From: Paraburkholderia sp. BL10I2N1
Lineage (GTDB): Bacteria > Pseudomonadota > Gammaproteobacteria > Burkholderiales > Burkholderiaceae
Length of the DNA stretch: 64,000 bases
Assembly: GCF_004361815.1 (NCBI RefSeq)
Contig: NZ_SNWA01000001.1
Coordinates: forward strand, 1,922,001 to 1,986,000
Reading direction: 5' to 3'
Within the stretch, counting starts at the first letter, position 1. Each line of letters opens with the position of its first letter. The position numbers were made by a program, and so were the translations under genes. Shown piece after piece: positions 17,679 through 27,249 of the stretch. The notes below the pieces were generated by a model that was not told the origin of the DNA, ran no database searches, and saw only the letters and a program-made list of their open reading frames with translations.

Positions 17679-18821
17679 TCAGAACTTGTGGCGGATGCCC
17701 ACGGTCACGAGCGCTTGCTTGTTGCTGCCCGAGTCGCCGGTGGCCGAACCGATCACAGCCTGAGCCTGGCCGCCCGCCGGGTCTTCCGTGCCAGACGCAA
17801 GCGCGTAGGCTACCTGTGCGTAAACGTCCGTACGCTTGCTCAGCAGGTAGTCGGCGGCCAGAGCGAACTGGTTGTACTTCGCCGACGAATTGCCGGTCGA
17901 ATGCATGTACGTGTAGCCCGCTTCTGCCTGCAGCGGCGCCGAAACCTGCCACATTGCGTACACCGAACCCGTGTTGTACTTCTGGGCCCGCGTGAACAAC
18001 GAGCGGCCGTCAGCCGTATATTCGGCGTAGCTGTAGTAGCCACCCGCCGTCACAGGGCCAAACGTGTAGTTGCCGCCGATACGGGCATTGTTGATCGAGG
18101 AAGCGCTCTGGTACGCCGCGTTCACTGAGGTATTGAACAGGCTATCCCACGTAGTGGTCCCAGCGAGGCGAGCGGCCAAAGTGTTGCCGTTGCTCAGATG
18201 ATAGTAACCTGCCGCCAGGTTCATCTGACCGAAGCTGTACGATGCCGCACCGGCGTAACTCTGACCCGAGCCGGTAGCGCCTGCTACACCGCCCAGCGAG
18301 TACATACCTTCGAACTGAAAGCCAGCCCAGACCGGCGAGGTGTACTTGATCGAGTTATTGACGCGCGCGCTGTTGTCGGCGTTGTCGATGTCACCCGGCG
18401 TGCTGAAGATGCCGCCGAGCCAGTTGTCGCCCTGAACCGGCTGAACCAGATCAACCAGCGGATCGTACTGGCGGCCGGCCGTGACCGTACCCCACGTGTC
18501 GCCCGTCAGGCCGATGTACGCCTGGCGACCGAACATGCGGCTACCCTGGCCGAGCTTGCCGTTCGTCGAGTTGAAGCCGTTTTCCAATACGAAGATCGTC
18601 TTCAGGCCACCACCCAGATCCTCTGTGCCCTTCAGGCCGAAGCGGTTGCCGGACATGTTGCCCGACGACATGCTGTACGAGTTACCGTTGCCGCCGTCGT
18701 TGTGAATGAACGTAAGGCCCGTATCGACGATACCGTAAAGCGTAACGCTGTTTTGTGCGTGGGCTGCGCCGGTGGCGCCCAGCATGGCCAGCGAGAGCGT
18801 CGCCAGTGTGGTCTTTTTCAT
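17679..18821 (-). CDS. Outer membrane porin, OmpC-like Gram-negative type
   Basis: A 380-aa trimeric general porin of the betaproteobacterial family. The signal peptide (KKTTLATLSLAMLGATGAAH) is followed by the family start QNSVTLYGIVDTGLTF, alternating beta-strand segments such as FGLKGTEDLGGGLKTIF and FGRQAYIGL, and the C-terminal signature VTVGIRHKF ending in Phe. The ATG at 18821 has AAGG six bases upstream; an ATG two codons earlier is too close to it. It carries small hydrophilic solutes across the outer membrane. Confidence 0.94.
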   Translation of the reverse strand: MKKTTLATLSLAMLGATGAAHAQNSVTLYGIVDTGLTFIHNDGGNGNSYSMSSGNMSGNRFGLKGTEDLGGGLKTIFVLENGFNSTNGKLGQGSRMFGRQAYIGLTGDTWGTVTAGRQYDPLVDLVQPVQGDNWLGGIFSTPGDIDNADNSARVNNSIKYTSPVWAGFQFEGMYSLGGVAGATGSGQSYAGAASYSFGQMNLAAGYYHLSNGNTLAARLAGTTTWDSLFNTSVNAAYQSASSINNARIGGNYTFGPVTAGGYYSYAEYTADGRSLFTRAQKYNTGSVYAMWQVSAPLQAEAGYTYMHSTGNSSAKYNQFALAADYLLSKRTDVYAQVAYALASGTEDPAGGQAQAVIGSATGDSGSNKQALVTVGIRHKF

Positions 18822-18947
18822 CTGCATCCTTGGATTCTAGTTAAAAGAAGATTGCGGGGCAGAGGATACAACGGGACCCGGTTTGGATAATTTAGTGTTG
18901 TGCGAATGCAACGTTAAGTTAGTTTGCCTAACTATCTCGCTTAAGAA

Positions 18948-18973
18948 GGAGTCGTGTACGAATACACGACTCC
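18948..18973 (-). promoter_or_regulatory. Strong UUCG-loop hairpin upstream of the porin
   Basis: A perfect 11-bp stem, GGAGTCGTGTA / TACACGACTCC, closes a TTCG loop on the minus strand. It lies about 130 bases before the porin start. A second, smaller hairpin (AGTTAG-GCAAA-CTAACT) is at 18917-18933. They could be part of a structured porin leader, or the end of an upstream small transcript; the poor T-run argues against a standard terminator. Confidence 0.5.
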
Positions 18974-20559
18974 ATATCCGGGTGCAACTACAAACCACTC
19001 GTGGAGAATGAGAAAGTAACCGGACGGCGAATGTTAAGGGGGGGCGTTAAGTTGCGTCAAGAGTTCGAAAACAATTCGATTCTTTGCGGTCGATGACCTT
19101 TCTTCGCGCGGTTATGCGGGTCGGTGTGGCCTGGACCTGGCGCTCGCGCGGTCGTTCGAAAAGACGAAAGCTCGGGACCGGGAGGGATCCGCAGCGCGGA
19201 CCGGGCCGGTCACTTGCGAGGCTGTCTGAGGGTGGCGGGGAGTGGCCCGGTGCTGCGGCTTGCGCCGCTGCTGATAGTCGACGTCGTCCCCTCACTCCTT
19301 CCGCCGTACGCGGTAGCGGTGGTCATTGCCGAATCGAAGTGTGCGAACCCTGGGGAGCAGCGCGGCAATAATTAGAGTCTTCATTTCGAATCTCCCGTTA
19401 AAAGAAGATCTCGTGAAGATAGGGATTCTTGTTTATGGATTGGCTGATGTAGTGATACGCGATGCTATATTATTTAGTTGGATGAATGCGGCCGATGGGA
19501 AGCTAATCGCGATATTCTTTAAAGAGCGATATCTTTCCGCATAAATAGATTGAACCAATAATCGCGGTTTATCATGATTTTCCTCTTTGCGAGCCGGGTG
19601 TAATTCAATATCTGCGACGAGGGGTGTGCCGCATTTTCTGGTTATCCGATTGGCTTTGATAGTGATGACACATCAGGGAAGCCAGTAATTTGCTGTGGCT
19701 CGCAAGCACTCTGTCCAGCAGGCGTTGGCGGTTGTGAGCTTATTGTCAGGTTAATGCCGTGTCTCCGGACTAGGTGAGCTATATGCAAATGGCATCAATC
19801 TCAGCCTTGAGAGTCGAATTTTCATTCGATAGTAGTGCCTGGCAGAAGTAGCGTTACGCGGCACCAGTGGATTCGGGTTTTTAAGTTGCGAGCCTGGCCG
19901 GCGACCAGGAGTCCTGTATTCAAGGATGCCTGTTTGGGCATCAACGCAAACCAACTGGTCATTCTGTCACTAGAGTTCGCGGTTTCCGTCCTGATTTATT
20001 GGGGTAGCGACGAATATAAATACGCAGGCCTAGTCGAAGCTCAGCGCTTTCGTGCCGGAATCGAACCGCATTTTCGGTACTTGAGTGTGGTGGTGGAGGG
20101 GCGGTCAGCTATGTTGATTCGAGTAATCTGTCGCGACATCAATCGCTTGACACAACTTGCCCCTCTTTCAGTGGGGGATTCCGTGTCCGTCAAGTCCTGT
20201 TTGCTGGCAGCGAAGGCCTTCAGGTTGAACTTTGGCTAAAACCAGCGGGTGCTACGAGGAAAGTCTCGCCAACCTTGATTCTGCCTGGTTGATATTTGCT
20301 GAATCGCCCGCTATCGGGAAGCGCGACCGCTAATCTGCACTTGCGGCCCGCGTTAAGAGTTGTTCTCTCACTCCGCGGACCCATTGAGTGGCAATGCAGT
20401 CAGTTGTGCCAGTTGGAATTCTTCGATGCGAGTGGAACGTCTGTGCCGCATTCGCTCTGGCAAATGGGCAACCGGGAGACCCCGTAGAGGGGCTTGACGG
20501 AGGTGGCGCGTGGAGACGTGCCAAGCCAGCATCTGCGGCCTCAACCGTGACGCCAGAAG
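18974..20559. other. Gene-poor, partly AT-rich region next to tRNA-Met
   Basis: About 1.6 kb with no recognisable gene. From about 19380 to 20400 base composition is clearly lower in GC than neighbours. Open frames are short and unlike known proteins: one of 134 codons at 19835-20239 (plus) with a hydrophobic NQLVILSLEFAVSVLIYW segment, and one of 57 codons without a start at 19604-19777 that is unusually rich in Cys. The position next to a tRNA suggests remains of an integrated element, but no integrase or second copy of the tRNA 3' end was found. Confidence 0.5.
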
Positions 20560-20598
20560 TAAAAAGCCCTTGAACTTCGTTAGAAGATTCAAGGGCTT
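20560..20598 (-). terminator. Rho-independent terminator of tRNA-Met
   Basis: On the minus strand: stem AAGCCCTTGAA / TTCAAGGGCTT with a 13-base loop, followed by TTTAC. It begins 9 bases after the tRNA CCA end. Confidence 0.8.
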
Positions 20599-20606
20599 GG
20601 CGCAAC

Positions 20607-20683
<77 letters not shown>

Positions 20684-20764
20684 GAAAGAAGCAGAATTAT
20701 GGAGATGACGGCGGGGGCTGTCAACCCCCGCGGGTCACATTTTTGGACTTCCCATCCCGAAGCC

Positions 20765-22423
20765 TCAATCCTCGGCGTAGATGTTCGAGTCCTTGGTCTC
20801 CTTCACGAACAGCATCCCGACCACGAAGGTAACCAGCGCGATCACGATCGGATACCACAACCCCGAAAAGATGTTGCCCTTCGCCGCGACGATTGCAAAG
20901 GCGGTTGCCGGCAGGAAGCCGCCGAACCAGCCATTGCCGATGTGATACGGCAGCGACATCGACGTATAGCGGATCCGCGTCGGGAACATTTCCACCAGCA
21001 TCGCCGCGATCGGACCGTACACCATCGTCACGTAGATCACGAGAATCGTCAGGATCACCACGGTCATCGGCCAGTTGATCTGCGATGGGTCGGCCTTCGG
21101 CGGATAGCCGGCGGCCTTGAGCGCCACACCGAGCGACTTCTCGAATGCCTTTCCTTGTTCCTTCGCGTCGGCGGCCCGGCCATCAAACGTGTCGATTACG
21201 GTGTCGCCAACCTTGATCTGCGCCAGCGTGCCTGCCGGGGCAGCCACGTTGTCATAGTTCAGGCCGGCCCTCGACAGCGCGCTCTTCGCGATATCGCACG
21301 AGCTCGTGAACTTTGCCGTGCCGACCGGGTTGAACTGGAACGAGCACTCATCCGGGTTCGCGATTACAACAATCGGCGACTTCTGCTGCGCGGCCTCGAG
21401 CGCCGGGTTCGCGAAGTGCGTCAAGGCGTGGAACAGCGGAAAGTACGTGAGTGCGGCGATCAGGCAGCCCGCCATGATGATCGGCTTGCGGCCGATCTTG
21501 TCCGAAAGCGCGCCGAACAGGACGAAGCATGGCGTACCGATCAGCAGCGCCAGCGCAATCAGGATGTTGGCGCTGGTGCCGTCGACTTTCAGCGTCTGGG
21601 TCAGGAAGAAGAGGGCGTAGAACTGGCCCGTGTACCAGACGACCGCCTGGCCAGCGGTCAGGCCCACCAGCGCCAGAATGACGACCTTCAGGTTCTTCCA
21701 TTGACCGAACGCTTCAGTGAGCGGCGCCTTCGACGTCCTGCCTTCTGCCTTGATCCGCGCGAAAGCCGGCGATTCGCGCAGTTGCAACCGGATCCAGACC
21801 GACACGCCGAGCAGCAGGATCGACGCGACGAACGGAATGCGCCAGCCCCAGTCGCCGAACGCTTCTTCGCCCATGGTCGTGCGTACGCCGAGGATCACCA
21901 GCAGCGACAGGAACAGGCCGAGCGTTGCCGTCGTCTGGATCCACGAGGTGTAGTAGCCGCGTCGATTGGCTGGCGCATGCTCCGCCACGTAGGTCGCCGC
22001 TCCGCCATACTCGCCGCCGAGCGCGAGGCCCTGCAGCAGGCGCATCGCAATGAAGATCACCGGCGACGCAAAGCCGATCGCCGCGTACCCCGGCAGAAAG
22101 CCGACCACGAACGTTGAGATACCCATGATCACGATCGTGATGAGGAACGTGTATTTGCGCCCGACCATGTCGCCGAGGCGGCCGAACACGATCGCGCCGA
22201 ACGGACGCACCGCGAAGCCGGCCGCGAAGCCGAGCAGCGTGAAGATGAAGCCCGCGGTCGGATTGACGCCGGAGAAGAAGCTCTTGCTGATGAAGGCCGC
22301 AAGCGAACCGGCCAGATAGAAGTCGTACCATTCGAAAACGGTGCCTAGCGACGATGCGAAGATCACCCGCTTCTCATCGTTCGTCATCGGCGCGTGCGAG
22401 ATTTGCCCGCCAACGGTAGCCAT
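20765..22423 (-). CDS. MFS transporter, metabolite:H+ symporter (MHS) type
   Basis: A 552-aa inner-membrane transporter with about 12 helices. Typical MHS motifs are seen: SSLGTVFEWYDFYLAG at the first helix, FGRLGDMVGRKYTF between helices 2 and 3, and LSDKIGRKPIIMAG between 8 and 9. A large insertion of about 95 residues (roughly 340-435, from SPIVVIANPDECSFQ to QINWPMT) between two helices makes it about 100 aa longer than shorter relatives and contains two Cys. GGAGA precedes the ATG. The substrate is likely a small carboxylic acid or osmolyte; not determinable here. Confidence 0.88.
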   Translation of the reverse strand: MATVGGQISHAPMTNDEKRVIFASSLGTVFEWYDFYLAGSLAAFISKSFFSGVNPTAGFIFTLLGFAAGFAVRPFGAIVFGRLGDMVGRKYTFLITIVIMGISTFVVGFLPGYAAIGFASPVIFIAMRLLQGLALGGEYGGAATYVAEHAPANRRGYYTSWIQTTATLGLFLSLLVILGVRTTMGEEAFGDWGWRIPFVASILLLGVSVWIRLQLRESPAFARIKAEGRTSKAPLTEAFGQWKNLKVVILALVGLTAGQAVVWYTGQFYALFFLTQTLKVDGTSANILIALALLIGTPCFVLFGALSDKIGRKPIIMAGCLIAALTYFPLFHALTHFANPALEAAQQKSPIVVIANPDECSFQFNPVGTAKFTSSCDIAKSALSRAGLNYDNVAAPAGTLAQIKVGDTVIDTFDGRAADAKEQGKAFEKSLGVALKAAGYPPKADPSQINWPMTVVILTILVIYVTMVYGPIAAMLVEMFPTRIRYTSMSLPYHIGNGWFGGFLPATAFAIVAAKGNIFSGLWYPIVIALVTFVVGMLFVKETKDSNIYAED

Positions 22424-22653
22424 ATGTCGTCTCCAATATTGATATAAGCACGCGGTCCGCCCGACGAGGCGTCCCCGTGAGCCGATTATTGGAGCAAAAA
22501 CTTACGGCCTACTGACGCGTTGTCGCGAAATCAAGATCGATATGCGTGTAACAATGATGCAGCTAATGGCATTGAAAATCCATCTATCCGGCCAGTATCT
22601 GCTTCTATCAAGCAAAATGTGGCGTGGTAATGCCGCTGCCCCGAGGGTGTCGG

Positions 22654-24225
22654 TTAGGGTAAGTCCCGTGCAGGTTCCAGCAGCCTCAAACTGACACGGA
22701 CGAGTGTCCCGGCAAGTCGCGGTGACGTTTGATAGACGTTGTCCTCGATGCTGAGCGTGCCGCCGTGCATCGTCGCTATCTCGCGCACGATCGCGAGGCC
22801 GAGTCCGCTGCCGTCGCCTTCCCGGCCGAGAATCCGGTAGAAGCGCTCGACCACCCGCTCACGTTCGGCGGCTGGAATGCCCAGCCCGGTGTCCTCGACT
22901 TCGAGGTGCACGAGGCGTGCCGCCAGATCCGGACGGACCCGAACCGTCACGCGCCCGCCTTCGGGCGTGTAGCGAATTGCGTTGTCGATGAGGTTCGAGA
23001 GCATCTCCCGCAGCATCACCGGATTGCCGTCGACTTCGATGCGCTCGTCCGGCTCGCCAGGTCCTTCGTAGCCGAGATCCATCTGTCGGGCGAGCGCAGC
23101 CTGCACCCAGTCCCGCACCGCGCTGCGCGCCACTTCCGTCACCTCGACGGGGGAGAAAATTTGCCCTGACATGCGGTTTTCTGCACGCGCCAACGCCAGC
23201 AGTTGCGTGACGAGCCGCGCCGCGTGTTCGGAACTGGTCGCGATCTGTTCAAGCGAGCGGTGCACTTCCGCCGACGCATCCTGGCGCAACGCCAGTTCGG
23301 CCTGCGTGCGCAGGCCCGCGAGCGGGGTTTTCATCTGATGCGCGGCATCGGCGATGAAGCGCTTTTGCAGCTCCATGTTCTGTTCGAGGCGAGTCAGCAG
23401 GTCGTTGAACGAAGTCACGAGCGGTTCGATTTCCGGCGGGGCACGCCGGGCTTCGAGCGGAGACAGATCGTCGGGCCGGCGCGCGCGAATGTTCGATTGC
23501 AGCGCGTGCAACGGGGCGAGCCCGCGCGACAGTCCGAACCACACAAGCAGGATCGCGAGCGGCAGGATCACGAACTGTGGCAGGATCACGCCCTTGATGA
23601 TGTCGTTGGCGAGCTGGCTGCGCTTGTCGAGCGTTTCGGCGACCTGCACCAGCACCGGCTGCGCGCCGGGCGTTTGCGGAAACTCGACGGTCGTGTAGGC
23701 GACCCGGATGTCGTTGCCGCGCAGCACGTCGTCGCGGAATTCGACGAGACCCGGCTGCGGCCGGTCGTCCTCATGCGGCAGCGGCATGTCGCGGTCGCCG
23801 CTCACCAGTTCGCCGCGCGTGCCGAGCACCTGATAGAACACGCTATCGATATTGTCGGCACGCAGGAAGTCGCGCGTCGAATCGGGCAGCGACAGTTCGG
23901 CGACGCCATTGACCGGATGAATCTGTCGCGCCAGCACGTATGCGTCGGTTTCGAGCGCGCGATCGAACGGCCCGTTTGCGATCGACTTGGCGACCAGATA
24001 CGTCACGGCAATGCTCATCGGCCACAGCAGCAGGAGCGGCGCGAGCATCCAGTCGAGAATTTCACCGAACAGCGAGCGCGGGCGCGCGTCGGCGGCAGCC
24101 TCAGTTTCGTCCGGTGGGGCGAACGGATTCGCGTAGCGGGCGTCGCGGGCCTCGTCGTCGAGATTCGCGACGGGCGGCGCAAGGTGCCCGGCTTGTTCCG
24201 CGGCGTGCTCAGCGCGAGCGGGCAT
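22654..24225 (-). CDS. Sensor histidine kinase, TctE-like
   Basis: A 523-aa membrane sensor. After a Pro/Glu-rich cytoplasmic N-terminus come a first membrane helix (WMLAPLLLLWPMSIAVTYLV), a periplasmic domain of about 140 residues of the 2CSK_N type, and a second helix (VILPQFVILPLAILLVWFGL). HAMP-like, H-box (ADAAHQMKTPLAGLR), N-box (LSNLIDNAIRYTPEGG), G1 (DTGLGIP) and G2 (GSGLGLAIV) regions follow. It forms an operon with the response regulator upstream (9-base gap). Close relatives sense tricarboxylates, so a carboxylate signal is plausible but unproven. Confidence 0.9.
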   Translation of the reverse strand: MPARAEHAAEQAGHLAPPVANLDDEARDARYANPFAPPDETEAAADARPRSLFGEILDWMLAPLLLLWPMSIAVTYLVAKSIANGPFDRALETDAYVLARQIHPVNGVAELSLPDSTRDFLRADNIDSVFYQVLGTRGELVSGDRDMPLPHEDDRPQPGLVEFRDDVLRGNDIRVAYTTVEFPQTPGAQPVLVQVAETLDKRSQLANDIIKGVILPQFVILPLAILLVWFGLSRGLAPLHALQSNIRARRPDDLSPLEARRAPPEIEPLVTSFNDLLTRLEQNMELQKRFIADAAHQMKTPLAGLRTQAELALRQDASAEVHRSLEQIATSSEHAARLVTQLLALARAENRMSGQIFSPVEVTEVARSAVRDWVQAALARQMDLGYEGPGEPDERIEVDGNPVMLREMLSNLIDNAIRYTPEGGRVTVRVRPDLAARLVHLEVEDTGLGIPAAERERVVERFYRILGREGDGSGLGLAIVREIATMHGGTLSIEDNVYQTSPRLAGTLVRVSLRLLEPARDLP

Positions 24226-24234
24226 GCGCGATTC

Positions 24235-24981
24235 CTACTTGAAGTAGTGGCTGGCGGGCATCGCGCCGGGAGCCGGGGAAGAGGGCGATGCTGGCGAAGG
24301 GGACGCGGGCGCCGGGGCCGCTTTCTCCAGGCAATAGCCGAGGCCGCGCACGGTGATGATGCGTACGCCGCTGGGCTCGATTTTTTTGCGCAGGCGGTGC
24401 ACGTAGACTTCGATGGCGTTGTTGCTGACTTCCTCGCCCCATTCGCACAGGTGATCGACGAGCTGTTCCTTGGACACCAGCCGGCCGATCCGTTGCAGCA
24501 ACACTTCGAGGAGGCCGAGCTCGCGGGCGGACAGATCTATCACCTGGTCGTTGACATAGGCGATGCGTCCGACCTGGTCGAACGACAGCGAGCCGTGCCT
24601 TACCACCGTCGGGCCGCCGCCCGCCCCGCGGCGCGTGAGGGCGCGCACGCGGGCTTCGAGTTCGTTGAGGGCGAACGGCTTGGCCATATAGTCGTCGGCA
24701 CCGAGGTCGAGGCCTTTTACGCGCTGGTCGACGCTGTCGGCTGCCGTCAGGATCAGCACGGGCAGATTCGAATTGCGCGCGCGCAGGCGCCTCAGCACTT
24801 CGAGCCCCGACATGCGCGGCAGGCCGAGATCGAGAATCAGGAGATCGAACGTCTGCATCGACAGCGCGGTATCGGCTTCGACGCCGTTCTTCACGTGGTC
24901 GACAGCATAGGCCGATTGGCGGAGTGATCGGACGAGGCCGTCCGCGAGTATGCTGTCATCTTCGGCAATGAGAATTCGCAT
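24235..24981 (-). CDS. OmpR-family response regulator, TctD-like
   Basis: A 248-aa protein. The receiver domain (residues 1-120) has the acidic pair IAEDDSI, phosphoacceptor Asp in LLILDLGLPRMSG, and Lys in DDYMAKPF. The C-terminal winged-helix effector domain contains LSARELGLLEVLLQRIGRLV and EVYVHRLRKKIEPSGVRI. The ATG at 24981 is chosen because the receiver domain starts there. It ends in a Pro/Ala/Ser-rich tail of about 25 residues not common in the family. Partner of the kinase at 22654-24225. Confidence 0.91.
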   Translation of the reverse strand: MRILIAEDDSILADGLVRSLRQSAYAVDHVKNGVEADTALSMQTFDLLILDLGLPRMSGLEVLRRLRARNSNLPVLILTAADSVDQRVKGLDLGADDYMAKPFALNELEARVRALTRRGAGGGPTVVRHGSLSFDQVGRIAYVNDQVIDLSARELGLLEVLLQRIGRLVSKEQLVDHLCEWGEEVSNNAIEVYVHRLRKKIEPSGVRIITVRGLGYCLEKAAPAPASPSPASPSSPAPGAMPASHYFK

Positions 24982-25113
24982 GATGCGTTGAGGCTCTGGC
25001 ATTGCCCGCGTCGTGGTATCGCCTGGCGCGCGGCGGTCTCCGAAAGTATTTGTGGTGGCGGCGAGTTTTTGCACGCGAGTTTCCGCACGTCTAGAGAAGC
25101 ATGCGAATCGTGC

Positions 25114-25141
25114 TTGCCAAAACCACTGTTTTTTTATACAG
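25114..25141 (+). promoter_or_regulatory. recA promoter with SOS (LexA) box
   Basis: CTGT-N8-ACAG, a perfect match to the LexA consensus (CTGTTTTTTTATACAG), spans 25126-25141. A -35-like TTGCCA (25114-25119) and -10-like TATACA (25135-25140, inside the LexA site) give a promoter that LexA would block. Confidence 0.88.
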
Positions 25142-25235
25142 TGTCTGCGTTCAGTGCGTTGCCTTGTGAAAGGGTTCCATACCCGGGGGCGGCACACCTG
25201 CCTCAGACGCCGTTCATCATAGCAAAGGACGATTC

Positions 25236-26309
25236 ATGGAAGAAAGCAAGAAAGGCCAGGCTGGACTGACTGCTGAAAAGAGCAAGGCACTGGCTGCCGC
25301 GCTCGCGCAGATTGAAAAGCAGTTCGGCAAAGGGTCGGTCATGCGGCTCGGCGCGGGCGAGGTAATGGAAGACATCCAGGTGGTCTCCACAGGATCACTC
25401 GGCCTCGACATCGCACTGGGCGTCGGCGGTTTGCCCCGGGGTCGCGTGGTCGAAATCTATGGGCCGGAATCGTCGGGTAAAACGACGCTGACGCTGCAGG
25501 TTATTGCCGAAATGCAGAAGATCGGCGGCACGGCGGCGTTCATCGATGCGGAGCACGCGCTCGATATCCAGTACGCCAGCAAGCTCGGCGTGAACGTATC
25601 CGATCTGCTGGTTTCGCAGCCGGACACGGGCGAGCAGGCCCTCGAAATTGCCGACGCCCTCGTGCGTTCGGGTTCGATCGACATGATCGTGATCGACTCG
25701 GTCGCGGCACTCGTGCCGAAGGCTGAAATCGAAGGCGAAATGGGTGACTCGCTGCCGGGTCTGCAGGCACGCCTGATGTCGCAGGCACTGCGTAAGCTCA
25801 CGGGCACGATCAAGCGCACGAATTGCCTCGTTATCTTTATCAACCAGATCCGTATGAAGATCGGCGTGATGTTCGGTAACCCGGAAACCACGACGGGCGG
25901 CAATGCGCTCAAGTTCTACGCGTCGGTGCGTCTGGACATCCGCCGTATCGGTTCGATCAAGAAGAACGACGAAGTGATCGGCAACGAAACGCGTGTGAAG
26001 GTCGTCAAGAACAAGGTCTCGCCTCCGTTCCGCGAAGCGATCTTTGACATCCTGTACGGCGAAGGTATCTCGCGTCAGGGCGAAATCATCGATCTCGGCG
26101 TGCAGGCGAAGATTGTTGACAAGGCAGGCGCCTGGTACAGCTACAGCGGCGAACGTATCGGCCAGGGCAAGGACAATGCGCGCGAATTCCTGCGCGAGAA
26201 TCCGGACATCGCACGTGAAATCGAGAATCGCATCCGCGAATCGCTCGGTGTGAACGCGATGGCGGACGCGGTCGTGACGGGCGTCGAAGTCGCGGACGAA
26301 GAGGAGTAA
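25236..26309 (+). CDS. recA: Recombinase RecA
   Basis: A 357-aa strand-exchange ATPase and LexA co-protease. Walker [14 protein letters not shown], Walker [13 protein letters not shown], the L1 region ([20 protein letters not shown]), [37 protein letters not shown] in parts, and an acidic C-terminus (VADEEE) are all present. Length is normal. SOS box upstream. recX follows eight bases later, probably in the same transcript. Confidence 0.99.
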   Translation: MEESKKGQAGLTAEKSKALAAALAQIEKQFGKGSVMRLGAGEVMEDIQVVSTGSLGLDIALGVGGLPRGRVVEIYGPESSGKTTLTLQVIAEMQKIGGTAAFIDAEHALDIQYASKLGVNVSDLLVSQPDTGEQALEIADALVRSGSIDMIVIDSVAALVPKAEIEGEMGDSLPGLQARLMSQALRKLTGTIKRTNCLVIFINQIRMKIGVMFGNPETTTGGNALKFYASVRLDIRRIGSIKKNDEVIGNETRVKVVKNKVSPPFREAIFDILYGEGISRQGEIIDLGVQAKIVDKAGAWYSYSGERIGQGKDNAREFLRENPDIAREIENRIRESLGVNAMADAVVTGVEVADEEE

Positions 26310-26316
26310 GCGTCGC

Positions 26317-27150
26317 GTGATACGCAAGGGTCGACCTGTATTGCACGCAGGGCACGATGCGGGCGACCCGCGTGACGATGTTGAGGTTGAGCCGCGTGAA
26401 AGTGGTTCTTCACACCCGTCAAGTCCTTCACGGCGAACGGCGCCGGATTCGTCCGGCCCGGCCTTATCGTCAGGCGATTTACCTGCCTCGTTAGGGTCTT
26501 CGCAGGATTCTTTCGATCCGTTCGAATCCTTCGATGCACATGATCGGGCTGCAGGACACCTTTCGTCCGGCAGTGCCCGAACTGGCGCTGCATCGGATCA
26601 AGCACCCGAAGAAAGCACCTACACCCGGTCGCGCCGCGCACCTGGTGACGCGCCGGCTATCGGCAAACAACGCGCTTCAAATTCACAACGTCCTGCCCCC
26701 TCGCTGAAAGGCCGTGCTCTCGGCTATCTGTCACGCCGCGAATACAGCCGTGCCGAACTGTCGAGAAAACTGACGCACTATGCGGAAGAACCGGATGCGC
26801 TCGAACTCGTGCTCGACGCGCTCGAGCGCGAAGGCTGGCTATCGGACTCCCGGTTTGCCGAAAGCCTGATTCATCGGCGTGCGTCGCGTGTCGGCGCAAG
26901 CCGGATCGTCAATGAACTGAAGCGTCATGCGGTCGGCCAGACGTTGATCGAAGAAGCCAGCGCCCAGTTGCGCGAGACCGAACTGGCTCGCGCGCAAGCG
27001 GTATGGCGTAAGAAATTCGGTCAGATTCCCGAAACGCCCGCCGAGCGCGCGAAGCAGAAGCGCTTTCTGGCCGCGCGCGGTTTCTCCGGATCGACGATAA
27101 GCAAGATCCTGAAGGGTATCGACGAAGAGTGGCCAGACAGCAGCGAATAG
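26317..27150 (+). CDS. recX: RecA regulator RecX
   Basis: A 277-aa protein. The RecX domain is the C-terminal part, about residues 128-270 (LKGRALGYLSRREYSRAELS, then LEREGWLSDSRFAESLIHRR and RFLAARGFSGSTISKIL). It caps and destabilises RecA filaments. The first 125 or so residues are low complexity, rich in Asp, Ser, Pro and Arg, and probably disordered; similar extensions occur in Burkholderia RecX. The GTG at 26317 opens this frame, but the true start could lie further in. Confidence 0.88.
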   Translation: MIRKGRPVLHAGHDAGDPRDDVEVEPRESGSSHPSSPSRRTAPDSSGPALSSGDLPASLGSSQDSFDPFESFDAHDRAAGHLSSGSARTGAASDQAPEESTYTRSRRAPGDAPAIGKQRASNSQRPAPSLKGRALGYLSRREYSRAELSRKLTHYAEEPDALELVLDALEREGWLSDSRFAESLIHRRASRVGASRIVNELKRHAVGQTLIEEASAQLRETELARAQAVWRKKFGQIPETPAERAKQKRFLAARGFSGSTISKILKGIDEEWPDSSE

Positions 27151-27249
27151 CCCGTAAAGTCAAGCCTGGCGGGGCGGCCGGATCCGCGCAGCGACAAATA
27201 CCCAGTATGCTAAAATTCGCTGGTTTTCCAATCCGGCCTTACCTCCCGC

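Noticed and set aside
19835..20239. 134-codon frame as a real gene
   Set aside because: No ribosome binding site, no recognised domain, and composition unlike the neighbouring genes; kept only as part of the gene-poor region description.
20699..22117. Long plus-strand frame opposite the MHS transporter
   Set aside because: The translation is Arg/His-rich and low in complexity, typical of antisense to a membrane protein gene. It also overlaps tRNA flanking sequence.
23203..24927. Long plus-strand frame opposite the TctDE-like genes
   Set aside because: Spans two well-supported genes on the other strand and shows no domain.
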